Assembly (NCBI RefSeq): GCF_001545035.1
Contig: NZ_FCOJ02000015.1
Span: 62,001 to 126,000 of the forward strand
DNA from: Caballeronia glebae
GTDB lineage: Bacteria; Pseudomonadota; Gammaproteobacteria; Burkholderiales; Burkholderiaceae
Reading direction: 5' to 3'
DNA: 64,000 nt
Shown here: positions 8,154 through 16,951 of the stretch, piece by piece
Layout of the letters: every line of letters starts with the position of its first letter
Numbering within the stretch: position 1 is the stretch's first letter
Position numbers and translations under genes: made by a program
Notes under the pieces: model-generated
What the model saw: only the letters and a program-made list of their open reading frames with translations
What the model was told of the DNA's origin: nothing
Databases searched by the model: none

Positions 8154-9278
8154 ATGAATCTCGAACGACTCGACACGCCCGCCGCGATCATCGATATCGC
8201 GAAGATGCAGCACAACATCGACAGGATGCAGACGCGCATGAACGCGCTCGGCGTGAAGTTCCGTCCGCATGTGAAGACTTCGAAATGCGCCGATGTCGCG
8301 CGGGCGCAGATTGCGGCGGGCGCGCAAGGCATCACCGTATCGACGCTCAAGGAAGCCGAAGCGTTCTTCGCTGCGGGCATCGAGGACATTCTCTACGCGG
8401 TGGGCATCGTGCCCGCGAAGTTGCCGCGCGCGATGGCCCTCAAACAGAAGGGCTGCGATCTGAAGATCATCGCGGACAACACGGTGGCGGCATCGGCGAT
8501 CGTCGAGTATTGCAAGCACGCGAACGATACGTTCGAAGTGTGGCTCGAAATCGATACGGATGGTCATCGCTCAGGCCTCGCGCCCGACGACGACGCGCTC
8601 GTCGCGATCGGCCGTGTGCTCCAGGAAGGCGGCGTCGAAGTCGGCGGCGTGATGACGCACGCGGGCTCAAGCTACGAACTGAACGATCCCGAAGCGCTCG
8701 CCGCACTCGCGGAACAGGAGCGCGCAGGATGCGTGCGCGCAGCCGAACGTCTTCGCGCGGCGGGCATCGCATGTGCAACGGTGAGCGTCGGTTCGACGCC
8801 GACCGCGCTGGCCGCGAAACATCTCGAAGGCGTGACCGAAGTGCGCGCAGGCGTCTACGTGTTCTTCGATCTCGTGATGGCGAACGTCGGTGTCTGCGCT
8901 TCGAACGATGTCGCGTTGAGCGTGCTCACGAGCGTCATCGGTCATCAGCCTGACAAGGGTTGGGTCATCGTCGATGCGGGATGGATGGCGATGAGTCGCG
9001 ACCGTGGCACGTCGAAGCAGACGCACGATTACGGCTATGGGCTCGCATGCGCGCTCGACGGCACGCCTCTCGAAGGCTGCGCGCTCGTCGGCGCGAATCA
9101 GGAGCACGGCATTCTCGCCGTCGAAAGCCGCGATGATCTCGCGACGCGCTTTCCCATCGGCATGAAGCTGCGCATCTTGCCGAATCACGCATGCGCAACC
9201 GGCGCGCAATATCCCGAGTATCACGCGCTGGCGAGCGACGGCAGCACCGTCGTATGGCCGCGCTTTCACGGATGGTGA
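8154..9278 (+). CDS. DSD1-family PLP enzyme (D-threonine aldolase / D-serine dehydratase-like)
   Basis: 374 residues, fold-type III (alanine-racemase-like) barrel. The N-terminal RPHVKTSK segment carries the PLP-binding lysine, and the C-terminal NHACATGAQYPEYH holds the His and Cys that bind the metal in eukaryotic-type D-serine dehydratases and D-threonine aldolases. Length agrees with the family. The reaction is cleavage or dehydration of a D-beta-hydroxy amino acid (D-threonine, D-serine or D-3-hydroxyaspartate); which one cannot be told from sequence. AAGGGA precedes the ATG. Follows the EamA transporter in a likely two-gene operon and ends 17 bp from a convergent gene. Confidence 0.88.
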   Translation: MNLERLDTPAAIIDIAKMQHNIDRMQTRMNALGVKFRPHVKTSKCADVARAQIAAGAQGITVSTLKEAEAFFAAGIEDILYAVGIVPAKLPRAMALKQKGCDLKIIADNTVAASAIVEYCKHANDTFEVWLEIDTDGHRSGLAPDDDALVAIGRVLQEGGVEVGGVMTHAGSSYELNDPEALAALAEQERAGCVRAAERLRAAGIACATVSVGSTPTALAAKHLEGVTEVRAGVYVFFDLVMANVGVCASNDVALSVLTSVIGHQPDKGWVIVDAGWMAMSRDRGTSKQTHDYGYGLACALDGTPLEGCALVGANQEHGILAVESRDDLATRFPIGMKLRILPNHACATGAQYPEYHALASDGSTVVWPRFHGW

Positions 9279-9294
9279 TGTCGCCCGACGAACG

Positions 9295-10473
9295 CTATCC
9301 CGCGAGGCCGTGCGACGGCTGCTTCGGCAAGCGCGCGCGAAAGATCGCGAACTTGCCCTCGCGCGGATAGCCGTTCGAAAAGTTGGTCTCGTGGAGATGC
9401 GAATCCGCGATGTAGAGATAGCCGTTCGATATGGCGAAGCCATCGGCCCATGACAGCGCCCGATGCTTGCCGACGAACGTGCCTTGCCTGAGCGTTGGCT
9501 TGTCGTCATGCTCGATAACATTGAACGCGACCACCGTGCGGTTCTCCAGATCGCCGCCATACAGCACGCCGGCCGGACTCATGATGAGGCCGCCCGTCAA
9601 TGCGCCGTCGCCGAGAAATTGCACGCGCTTCGCGAGTTCTTCGGCCGACAGCGATGCATCGACGAGCGCATCCGTCGGAACGCGCCAGTAATGATGATCG
9701 GTCAGCGGCCGATAGTAGAGCCACGCACGATCCGGCGATAAAGCGATGCCATCGGTTTGCAGCACGAGCACGCCGCCATCGAGCTTGCGCGCGATCCGAT
9801 CGCCGAACATCAGATGCTGCTGCGGATCGGACACGCTGGATCGATCGCCCGCGAGCAACAGGCGCGATTCGCCGCTCTTCAGGTTCGTCGCGACCACGCC
9901 GCCCTGATTGGCCGCATTGCTGATGAACGCATAGCCGTGCCTGTGATCCACGCGTATGTCGTTGAGCGAGTCTTTCTGCGTGACGAGCTTGCCGTAGTCG
10001 AACTGACGCACGATCTTGCGCGTCGCGAGATCGAACTCGACGAGCTTCGGCGGCTGACGCATCTGATCGACCGATGGCAAGGATGAATCCAGCGCCCACA
10101 GATGATCGTGTTCATCGACCCACAGCGCTTGCAACGAGATCCATTGCTTCGCGCCGTCTTCATCGGGCTTGAACACGTTCCAGCTTTCGTCCGGAAATGG
10201 CGTGAGCGCGCCCGTCTTCGTATCGACTTCGACCATGCTGTAACGCGAGCGCTTGACAGATGACGGCGCGGTCGCGAACACGCGCCCTTCGCGCGAAACG
10301 CCTATGCCGACGAGACGAAAGTCGTCGTCGAACGTGGCGACGGTTTCGAGAAGCGACGCCTCGCCCGATGCGGCATGCACGGCGCTTTCGAAGCCGAGGG
10401 TAGCGAGCAATCCCGCGCCGATCGAGGCGAGCACACGACGGCGCATCGTGCTGAGCGAATCTTCATCTTTCAT
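9295..10473 (-). CDS. Major royal jelly/yellow-family secreted protein (L-dopachrome tautomerase-related)
   Basis: 392 residues. The N-terminus has a twin-arginine-like stretch (MRRRVLAS) and a hydrophobic core ending at HAAS, so it is probably exported to the periplasm, possibly through Tat. The remainder is a six-bladed propeller of the MRJP/yellow type with landmarks DEHDHLWALDSS, LNDIRVD, GIALSPDRAWLYYRPL and SWADGFAISNGYLYIADS. Bacterial members have no established function; some relate to SMP-30 lactonases. A GAGGAG sequence sits eight bases before the ATG. Convergent with the preceding PLP enzyme. Confidence 0.82.
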   Translation of the reverse strand: MKDEDSLSTMRRRVLASIGAGLLATLGFESAVHAASGEASLLETVATFDDDFRLVGIGVSREGRVFATAPSSVKRSRYSMVEVDTKTGALTPFPDESWNVFKPDEDGAKQWISLQALWVDEHDHLWALDSSLPSVDQMRQPPKLVEFDLATRKIVRQFDYGKLVTQKDSLNDIRVDHRHGYAFISNAANQGGVVATNLKSGESRLLLAGDRSSVSDPQQHLMFGDRIARKLDGGVLVLQTDGIALSPDRAWLYYRPLTDHHYWRVPTDALVDASLSAEELAKRVQFLGDGALTGGLIMSPAGVLYGGDLENRTVVAFNVIEHDDKPTLRQGTFVGKHRALSWADGFAISNGYLYIADSHLHETNFSNGYPREGKFAIFRARLPKQPSHGLAG

Positions 10474-10552
10474 CGAGTGTCTCCTCGAAAGCCGGGAATG
10501 ATGTATCTATCCGACGAGCATCGCTTGATGCCAGGAATAAATCGCCGGCATG

Positions 10553-10834
10553 TCAAGGCGCGGAAAACCGTTCGTAAGCTATAAGACAGCCGTACACGAG
10601 CACTGCCGCAAGACTCGTGCTGCCGCTAAAGTCGACGAGCCCGAGCGCCCATTCTTCGTCGCCGACGATGAAGCGCAGCGCAAGCGCGAGGCCGCACCAC
10701 CCCGCGACGCGAAAGCCGCGCGATTGCCCGTCGCGAAGCGCGCGAGCGAACAGGTACATCTGATGGCGCTCCATCGAGGCGGCCATGCAGCCGAATGCGA
10801 TTACGCAGAAAGCTATGCCCAGGAGATACGTCAT
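10553..10834 (-). CDS. Small membrane protein, DUF3325-like
   Basis: 93 residues with three predicted membrane segments: MTYLLGIAFCVIAFGCMA at the start, GWCGLALALRFIV in the middle and SLAAVLVYGCLIAY at the end. The MERHQ motif after the first helix is what I remember from DUF3325 proteins, which in related bacteria often accompany siderophore or iron-uptake genes. No iron genes are adjacent here, so the gene looks isolated. Function unknown. Confidence 0.7.
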   Translation of the reverse strand: MTYLLGIAFCVIAFGCMAASMERHQMYLFARALRDGQSRGFRVAGWCGLALALRFIVGDEEWALGLVDFSGSTSLAAVLVYGCLIAYERFSAP

Positions 10835-10973
10835 ACGCTTTCCCGTTCGCGCTCAGGCAACACGGCGCGCGCGGCTGTCGCCGGGATTCGTGATCATCAC
10901 GCGACCAGCGTTGAAACGCGATGCGCTTTCGGGCGCATCGGCAAAGGAAAAATGTGAAACGAGCGGACGACGT

Positions 10974-11225
10974 TTATTCTTCGCCCGTCACCCATTTTTT
11001 GGTGGCGTGATAGCCGCGCTTCGAAGTATCGGCGATGGCGTGTCCGGCCGATTTCGCGCCGTCGCCGACAGCATGCGCCGCGTCGCGCGCCGCGTGTCCG
11101 GTCTGACGTCCGGCCGATTTCACGTCTTCCTTGAACTGATGCGCGCCCGATTCGACGCTCGCCTGCGCGAGCGGGCTGAGCGCGATCAGCAGGGCCGGAA
11201 CGATGAGCAAAGTAGTCTTTTTCAT
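10974..11225 (-). CDS. Small predicted periplasmic protein of unknown function
   Basis: 83 residues. A clear Sec signal peptide (MKKTTLLIVPALLIALSPLAQA) precedes a short charged, alanine-rich mature part with repeated HA/AGH/DAAH elements, suggesting an amphipathic helix or low-complexity structure. No catalytic motif is visible. It resembles small signal-peptide proteins common in Burkholderia-group genomes, some induced by stress, but I do not recognise a family. Confidence 0.7.
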   Translation of the reverse strand: MKKTTLLIVPALLIALSPLAQASVESGAHQFKEDVKSAGRQTGHAARDAAHAVGDGAKSAGHAIADTSKRGYHATKKWVTGEE

Positions 11226-11378
11226 GCCGACGATTTTCGCACAGCGCGCGGCCCGCGGTCTCTGTTCGCGAGATCGTCACGCAGGAGAGTTTCTGCACAC
11301 AAACGCAGAGAGCGATCGAAAAAAATGTCTGCGGCTCGCGCTCGATTCCACAAAAAAACGGAACGCGCGATGTAAGTC

Positions 11379-12605
11379 TTAGCAAGACGCCGGCCGCACA
11401 CGCTCGACTTCGAGCCCGAAGAACGGACGCAGTCGCGTGCCGACTACATTGCCGAAGAACGCCGCGACGAGCCACAGCCATCCGTGCAGGCTGCCCGACA
11501 CGATGCCGCTGAAATAAGCGCCGATGTTGCAGCCATACGCGAGCCGCGCACCGTAGCCGAGCATCAGGCCGCCGACGATGGCCGCGATCAGCGAGCGCAT
11601 CGGCACGCGCCACACAGGCGCATAACGGCCCGCGAGTGCGGCGGCGAGCATCGCACCGAGCACGATGCCGATATCCATCACGGAGGTGACATCTTGAGAA
11701 ATCGGCGCGGCGAGCGCGGCCGCGTTGGCCTTGCTCATCCAGTACGGCCAGCTCGCCGTATCGACGCCGAGGACCGCCGCCGCTTTCGCGCCCCACAACG
11801 CAAACGCGGACGTGATGCCCCACGGACGCCCCGACAGCGCAAGCGTCGCGAAGTTGAGTACGGCGAGCGCGATGCCGCCCGCCACGAGCGGCCACGGCCC
11901 ATGCAGCCAAGGCGACGTGTGCGCCGGTTGCACGTGCGCGGCGACGAGCTTTCCATGACGCCGTTTTTCGATGACGACCGTCACCGCCGCGATCAGCGCG
12001 AACGCGAACCAGTTGACGGCGAGCGCGGGCCCGGCGCCGAGCGTCTTCACGAGCGATACCGGTTGCAGTTGCGGCAGCGCGGTCCAGAACGGCATGTGCG
12101 CGGTCGCGATGACGGAACCCGCGATGAACGCGGCGAGCGTCACGATCATGCGCGTGTTGCCGCCGCCGACCGCGAACAGCGTGCCCGACGCGCAGCCGCC
12201 GCCCAGTTGCATGCCGATACCAAAGATGAACGCGCCTACCACAACGGACGTTCCTGCCGGCGACACGAGCCCGGTCACGGGCATGCCGAAGAGCGACCCT
12301 GCGGCGAGTGCAGGAAAGAACAGCGCGACGCCCACCGCGAGCATCAGCATTTGCGCGCGCAGTCCGGCGCCGCGGCCATCGGCGATGAACACGCGCCACG
12401 CCGAAGTAAAACCGAACGCCGCGTGATAAAGCGAGACGCCGAGCAGCGCGCCGACCACGTACAGCGCGGCCTGCCGCGCGCCGACGGCTTGCCCGAGATA
12501 CACCGCGCCGAGCACGATGAGCAGCGCGGCGATGCCGAGCGGCTTCGGGTTGATGTCCGCGCGGCGCGGAAGAGAAGTTGCGATATCTGACATGGGGATG
12601 GGCAT
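11379..12605 (-). CDS. YeeE/YedE-family (TsuA-like) sulfur-compound transporter
   Basis: 408-residue integral membrane protein with two Sulf_transp repeats and about ten hydrophobic segments. The conserved cysteines appear as GGGCASG in the first half and YGCNIGAYFSG in the second, matching the thiosulfate path described for TsuA/YeeE. It probably imports thiosulfate or a related sulfur species. No TusA-like partner is adjacent. The ATG at 12605 lacks a good ribosome-binding site, and the in-frame ATG at 12593 (MSDIATS) is an equal alternative. Confidence 0.88.
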   Translation of the reverse strand: MPIPMSDIATSLPRRADINPKPLGIAALLIVLGAVYLGQAVGARQAALYVVGALLGVSLYHAAFGFTSAWRVFIADGRGAGLRAQMLMLAVGVALFFPALAAGSLFGMPVTGLVSPAGTSVVVGAFIFGIGMQLGGGCASGTLFAVGGGNTRMIVTLAAFIAGSVIATAHMPFWTALPQLQPVSLVKTLGAGPALAVNWFAFALIAAVTVVIEKRRHGKLVAAHVQPAHTSPWLHGPWPLVAGGIALAVLNFATLALSGRPWGITSAFALWGAKAAAVLGVDTASWPYWMSKANAAALAAPISQDVTSVMDIGIVLGAMLAAALAGRYAPVWRVPMRSLIAAIVGGLMLGYGARLAYGCNIGAYFSGIVSGSLHGWLWLVAAFFGNVVGTRLRPFFGLEVERVRPASC

Positions 12606-12718
12606 TTCGAAAAAAAGCGGAACAGCCCGCTATCTTCTCGCGTTTGGGCGATCTTCGCAGGCGGCACGGCGCTTGCATCGCCCGGTGCATCGAAGCCCCT
12701 TCCCGTCCGGAGAAAAAT

Positions 12719-13399
12719 ATGCATATCGTCTGTCACATGATGTCGTCGATCGATGGCCGCAGTCTCACTGACAACTGGAATCTCGATTTCGCGTCGCCCA
12801 CCTACGAAGACACCGCCGCGCGCTTCAAGGCGGACGCTTGGGTGTGCGGCCGCGTCACGATGCAGGAAATCTCGCACGGCAAAGACCGCGACTATCCGCG
12901 CGGACTGGCAAAGGGACCCATTGCGCGCACCGATCATTTCGCGAAACGCGACGCGAGCCAGTACGCGATTTCCATCGATCCGAAAGGGCGCGTTGCGTGG
13001 AAGAGCAATACGGCGCTGGACTCGCATATCGTCGAAGTGCTGGCCGAGAGCGTCGAGGACGATTACCTCGCGTATCTGCAATCGATCGATGCATCGTATG
13101 TGTTCGGCGGCAAGGACGATATCGAACTGAAACGCGTCGTCGATACGCTCGAACGCGAGTTGAAAATCGGAAAGCTGATTGTCGAAGGCGGCGGCCATGT
13201 GTCGGGCGCGTTCGTCAACACGCAGCTTGCCGACGAAGTCAGCGTGCTAATCATTCCGCTCGTCGACGGACGCGAAGCGCATACGTCGTCGTTCGAAATT
13301 GCAATGGATGCGTGGCGAAAGCCTGCCTATCTCAAGCTCGAATCGGTCGAAAAACTGGAACACGACGTCGTCTGGCTGCGCTACACCCGCAAGTCCTGA
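12719..13399 (+). CDS. RibD C-terminal/dihydrofolate reductase-family protein
   Basis: 226 residues beginning MHIVCHMMSSIDG, the typical start of RibD_C/DHFR-like reductases, with GGGHVSGAF in the C-terminal half forming the NADPH-binding glycine loop. Start chosen at 12719 because GGAG lies six bases upstream; the open frame extends further but with unlikely composition. In riboflavin synthesis such domains reduce 5-amino-6-ribosylamino-uracil phosphate; stand-alone members have unknown substrates. Divergent from the YeeE/YedE transporter. Confidence 0.85.
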   Translation: MHIVCHMMSSIDGRSLTDNWNLDFASPTYEDTAARFKADAWVCGRVTMQEISHGKDRDYPRGLAKGPIARTDHFAKRDASQYAISIDPKGRVAWKSNTALDSHIVEVLAESVEDDYLAYLQSIDASYVFGGKDDIELKRVVDTLERELKIGKLIVEGGGHVSGAFVNTQLADEVSVLIIPLVDGREAHTSSFEIAMDAWRKPAYLKLESVEKLEHDVVWLRYTRKS

Positions 13400-13430
13400 T
13401 CTCTCGGGATTTACCCGCGACACCTTGCGC

Positions 13431-13464
13431 AAGCCGCTAAAAATGCGGCTTGCATTGTTATAAT
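13431..13464 (+). promoter_or_regulatory. Promoter of deoR with an overlapping inverted repeat
   Basis: An extended -10 element, TGTTATAAT, occupies 13456-13464. Just upstream, AAGCCGC (13431-13437) and GCGGCTT (13445-13451) form a perfect 7-bp inverted repeat spaced by 7 bp and covering the -35 region. The position suits autorepression by a DeoR-type regulator, but the repeat could also form a weak terminator for the gene upstream. Confidence 0.4.
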
Positions 13465-13512
13465 TCTCTCATCCCGCGAACAAAATCTAACATCACTCCT
13501 CGCGCCGCTCCG

Positions 13513-14235
13513 ATGGCCAAGACCGACCGCCTGCGCGCCCTTTCCGGCGCGCTCGTAAAACAGAACGTAATGCGTCTGCGCGATGCGGCCGCGCTGCTCG
13601 GCGTATCGGAAATGACGGTGCGCCGCGATATCGCCGCGCATCCCGGCCAGTTCACTTATCTCGGCGGCTATATCGTCAGCGCCGCCGATGTGCCCAACGC
13701 GGGCTACACCATTGAGGAAGAGAAAGACCATTTCGCGCAGGCGAAGGCCGTCGCATCGACTCACGCGGCGCGTTTGCTCGCGGACAGCGAAACCATCTTC
13801 ATCGATTGCGGCACGACCCTGACGACGCTCGCGCGTCAGATTCCCACGGAGATGCATCTCACCGTCGTGTGCTACTCGCTCAATGTCGCGGAGATTTTGC
13901 GGCGCAAACCGAACGTGCGGATGATCCTCCTCGGCGGCGTGTATGTGCCGTCGTCCGAATCGTTCGCCAGCGACGAGAGCGTCGAGACCTTGCGGCGCAT
14001 GGGCATCAACAAGGCGTTCATGTCGGCGGGCGGCGTCGATGAAGCGCGCGGTGTCACGTGCTGGAACTTTCATGAAGTTGCCATCAAGCAGGCGGCCATG
14101 GCGAGTTCGGTGGAGCGGCATCTCGTAGTCGATGCGAGCAAGTTCGGCAAGGTCAAGGCCGTGCGGTTCTCGCAGCTTTCCGAGTTCGATTCCGTGATCA
14201 CCGAGGAAGGACAGGCGCTTCAAAAACGCGTCTGA
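13513..14235 (+). CDS. deoR: DeoR-type repressor of a deoxyribose/deoxynucleoside operon
   Basis: 240 residues. N-terminal winged helix-turn-helix with LRDAAALLGVSEMTVRRD, then a sugar-phosphate-sensing domain with DCGTTLTTLA, VCYSLN, GVTCWNF and VVDASKFGKVKAVR. Several of these, especially the AALLGVSEMT helix, LGGYIV, VCYSLN and SKFGKV, match my memory of E. coli DeoR itself rather than the wider GlpR group, pointing to deoxyribose-5-phosphate as inducer. Start at 13513 gives MAKTDRL; the longer frame begins with an unlikely leader. Convergent with the deoC-ABC operon, its presumed target, and followed by a strong terminator. Confidence 0.85.
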   Translation: MAKTDRLRALSGALVKQNVMRLRDAAALLGVSEMTVRRDIAAHPGQFTYLGGYIVSAADVPNAGYTIEEEKDHFAQAKAVASTHAARLLADSETIFIDCGTTLTTLARQIPTEMHLTVVCYSLNVAEILRRKPNVRMILLGGVYVPSSESFASDESVETLRRMGINKAFMSAGGVDEARGVTCWNFHEVAIKQAAMASSVERHLVVDASKFGKVKAVRFSQLSEFDSVITEEGQALQKRV

Positions 14236-14253
14236 ATCATTCCGATAAAAACC

Positions 14254-14288
14254 AGAAAGGCTCGTTCAGGATTTGAACGAGCCTTTTT
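14254..14288 (+). terminator. Rho-independent terminator after deoR, probably bidirectional
   Basis: A 13-bp perfect stem (14256-14268 with 14274-14286), 5-base loop and a T-run at 14284-14288. An A-rich stretch on the other side gives a T-run on the minus strand, so it can also end the convergent ABC transporter operon. Confidence 0.85.
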
Positions 14289-14309
14289 CATTCCGCTTTT
14301 TAGAAGGCG

Positions 14310-15371
14310 TTACTGCCTGCGCCCGAGCGCGAACAGCGTCCCCGCCACGAGAATGAACGCGCCGATGATCACTTTCTGCCAGGTGCTCGGCACGCCGATG
14401 AGAATCAGCACGCTATTGATGAGCGTCACCAGCACGACGCCCAACAGCGTGCCCGCCACCGTTCCCGTGCCGCCGGTGATACGCGCGCCGCCGAGAATCA
14501 CCGCTGCGATCACGTCGAGTTCCGTGCCGACGAGATCGAATGGATTCGCGAGCCGGTTCGTCGACACATGCAGAATGCCCGCGACGCCAGCCAGCAAACC
14601 GGTATAGCCGAACACGAACAGATGAATCGCGCGCAGGTTATAGCCGAGACGTTCGGCGATCGCGAGCGAGCCGCCCATCGCAAAGACGCCGCGGCCCATC
14701 ATCGTGCGATTGAGCAGCCACCACGTAACGACAGCCGCGATCACGAGCGCGAGCACGGACACGGGCAGCACGGCGCGCAAGCCGTCCGACGTGTGATAGA
14801 AGAACAGCGGCAGGCGCCCGAACGTATCCATGCTGTGCGGAATGTTCATGAAGAACTGCGTGCCGACGAAAGTCAGCAACAATCCGCGATACAGATATTG
14901 CGTGCCGATAGTGACGATCAGCGAAGGAGCCTTCAGCCGATGCACAAGCATCCCGTTGATCACGCCGAAAATCACGCCGCCGATCGCGCCCGCGAGCAGA
15001 ATCAGCGCGAACGGGCACTCGGGCCACCACGCGAAGACGGCCTTGGTGATCGAATACATCGTCAACGCGGCGATGGCCGTGAACGACACGTCGATGCCGC
15101 CCGAGGCCAGCACGACCAGCGTGCCGAGCGCGAAGAGCGAGACTGTCGTCGCGGAATGCAGCAAGTCGAACAGCGTGGCGAACTGGAAGAAGCGCGGATT
15201 GATGCCGCCCACGACCAGACACGTCACCACGATCAGCGCGGCCGTGAACCACTCCGGATTGCGCATCAGTCGCGCATAAAAGTTGCCCTTGCGCACGCGC
15301 GGCGCGACCTGTGCCGCTTGTTGCGGCATCGTCTCGTTTCCCGTGCGGCGGATGGATTCGCTCATGCTCAT
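14310..15371 (-). CDS. Sugar ABC transporter permease (RbsC family)
   Basis: 353 residues with eight to ten membrane segments and the BPD_transp_2 signature, including ASGGIDVSFTAIAALTMYS near residue 90 and GGARITGGTGTVAGTLLG near the C-terminus. One of two permeases of this importer. The start overlaps the end of the ATPase gene by 4 bp; last gene of the operon before the terminator. Predicted cargo is deoxyribose or deoxynucleosides from the operon context. Confidence 0.92.
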   Translation of the reverse strand: MSMSESIRRTGNETMPQQAAQVAPRVRKGNFYARLMRNPEWFTAALIVVTCLVVGGINPRFFQFATLFDLLHSATTVSLFALGTLVVLASGGIDVSFTAIAALTMYSITKAVFAWWPECPFALILLAGAIGGVIFGVINGMLVHRLKAPSLIVTIGTQYLYRGLLLTFVGTQFFMNIPHSMDTFGRLPLFFYHTSDGLRAVLPVSVLALVIAAVVTWWLLNRTMMGRGVFAMGGSLAIAERLGYNLRAIHLFVFGYTGLLAGVAGILHVSTNRLANPFDLVGTELDVIAAVILGGARITGGTGTVAGTLLGVVLVTLINSVLILIGVPSTWQKVIIGAFILVAGTLFALGRRQ

Positions 15372-16912
15372 GCTGCCTCTGAAAGTAGCGCGTGATAAAG
15401 ATCGGCCTCGGTCAAGCGGTCCGCGCGATATTCATTCGCGACGCGCCCTTTCTTCATCATCAGAATACGGTCGCAGTTCTGCAGCAACTCGGGCAGGTCG
15501 TCGCTGATCAGAATGATGCCGATGCCCTCCTTCGACAGCCGCTGCATGATGCGATAAATGATGTCCTTCGATCCCACATCGACGCCGACCGTCGGACCAT
15601 GAAGAATGAGCACGCGCGGATCGATCGCGAGCCAGCGGCCGATCAAAACGCGTTGCTGATTGCCGCCTGAAAGCGACTGCACCGGCTTATCGACATCCGG
15701 TGTCGCGATCTGCAGGTCCTTCACGGTGCGTTCCGCAAGCTCTTGCGCGCGCTTGCGGTCGATCTGCCCGAAGCGGTCGCGCAGGCTCGCGATCATCGCG
15801 GTGACGACGTTGTCGCGAATCGGCTTGTCGAGGAACAGGCCTTCGTTTAGCCGATCTTCCGGCACATAGCCGATACGTTGTGCCTTCGCGTCGGCGGGCG
15901 ATTGCAGACGCACGCGCATGCCATCGAGCGTCACCGTGCCCATGTCGGCGGGCGCGACGCCCGCGAGCGCACGCGCGAGTTCGTTGCGTCCCGAATCGAG
16001 CAGCCCCGTCACGCCGAGAATCTCTCCCTTGTGCAGCTTGAACGACACATCGGCGAACTGACCTTTACGGCCGAGACCTTGCACGTCGAGCACGATCTGC
16101 GACGCGGCTTCCTCACCTTCGGCACGATAGCGTTCGGTGGACAGATGCTTGCCCGTCATGAGCTCGCTGATCTGCGCCTTCGTATAGTTCTCGATCGGAC
16201 CTTGCGCCATCTTCTGGCCGTCGCGCAGCACGATAACTTCGCCGCCGATCGCATAACATTCATCGAGCTTGTGACTCACGAACAGCACGGCGACGCCGTC
16301 CGCGCGCAAACGTGCGAGCACGGCGATGAGGTTATCGACTTCTTTTTGCGTGAGCGAGGTCGTCGGCTCGTCCATGATGACGAACTTCGCTTCGCTGGCA
16401 ATGGCGCGCGCAATCGCGACGAGCTGACGCGTCGCGAGCGGCAATTGTTCGATGAGCGTCTTCTGGAAATCGGCGTCGCCCGGCAAGCCGACAGCTTCGA
16501 GCGCGCGCGCCGCCGTTCGCGCGAGCGCACGGCGATCGAACGTGCGCGCGAGTCTGCCCGCGTGTTCCGCAAGCTCCGCCGTCAGCGCGACATTCTCCGC
16601 GACGCTCATGTTCGGCAGCAGCGACAAGTCCTGATAAACGGTCTCGATGCCCGCCGAGAGCGATTCGAGCGGCGATAACTTTTTATGGCGCGCGCCCTCG
16701 ATCACGAGCTCGCCTTCATCGGGCGGTTGCGCGCCGGAGATGATCTTGATGAGCGTGCTCTTGCCGCAACCATTCTCGCCGAGCAAGTGATAAATCTGGC
16801 CGCGTTCGAACGCGAGGCTCACGCCGCGCAGCGCATACACGCCGGTAAAGCGCTTATGAATATCGACGACTTCGAGGAGCGGTGTCGTAGTGGTCATGTC
16901 AGTCCGGGGCAT
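15368..16912 (-). CDS. Sugar ABC transporter ATP-binding protein (RbsA/MglA family, two ATPase domains)
   Basis: 514 residues. First nucleotide-binding domain has a complete Walker A (GENGCGKST) and the Walker B VIMDEPT; the second has the usual degenerate Walker A (GLLDSGRNE) but an intact signature LSGGNQQRVLIGRW. Two fused ATPase domains are the norm for CUT2 sugar importers. Coupled by overlap to the downstream permease and 39 bp after the substrate-binding protein gene. Energises uptake for the deoxyribose-type pathway. Confidence 0.93.
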   Translation of the reverse strand: MPRTDMTTTTPLLEVVDIHKRFTGVYALRGVSLAFERGQIYHLLGENGCGKSTLIKIISGAQPPDEGELVIEGARHKKLSPLESLSAGIETVYQDLSLLPNMSVAENVALTAELAEHAGRLARTFDRRALARTAARALEAVGLPGDADFQKTLIEQLPLATRQLVAIARAIASEAKFVIMDEPTTSLTQKEVDNLIAVLARLRADGVAVLFVSHKLDECYAIGGEVIVLRDGQKMAQGPIENYTKAQISELMTGKHLSTERYRAEGEEAASQIVLDVQGLGRKGQFADVSFKLHKGEILGVTGLLDSGRNELARALAGVAPADMGTVTLDGMRVRLQSPADAKAQRIGYVPEDRLNEGLFLDKPIRDNVVTAMIASLRDRFGQIDRKRAQELAERTVKDLQIATPDVDKPVQSLSGGNQQRVLIGRWLAIDPRVLILHGPTVGVDVGSKDIIYRIMQRLSKEGIGIILISDDLPELLQNCDRILMMKKGRVANEYRADRLTEADLYHALLSEAA

Positions 16913-16951
16913 GCGGCGCGCATCGGGAAGAAGCGCGCCGCGCGCATCACA

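Noticed and set aside
10897..12690. Long 597-codon minus-strand frame over the YeeE/YedE transporter
   Set aside because: Arg/Ala/His-rich shadow of the transporter and neighbouring genes; no domain or start signal.
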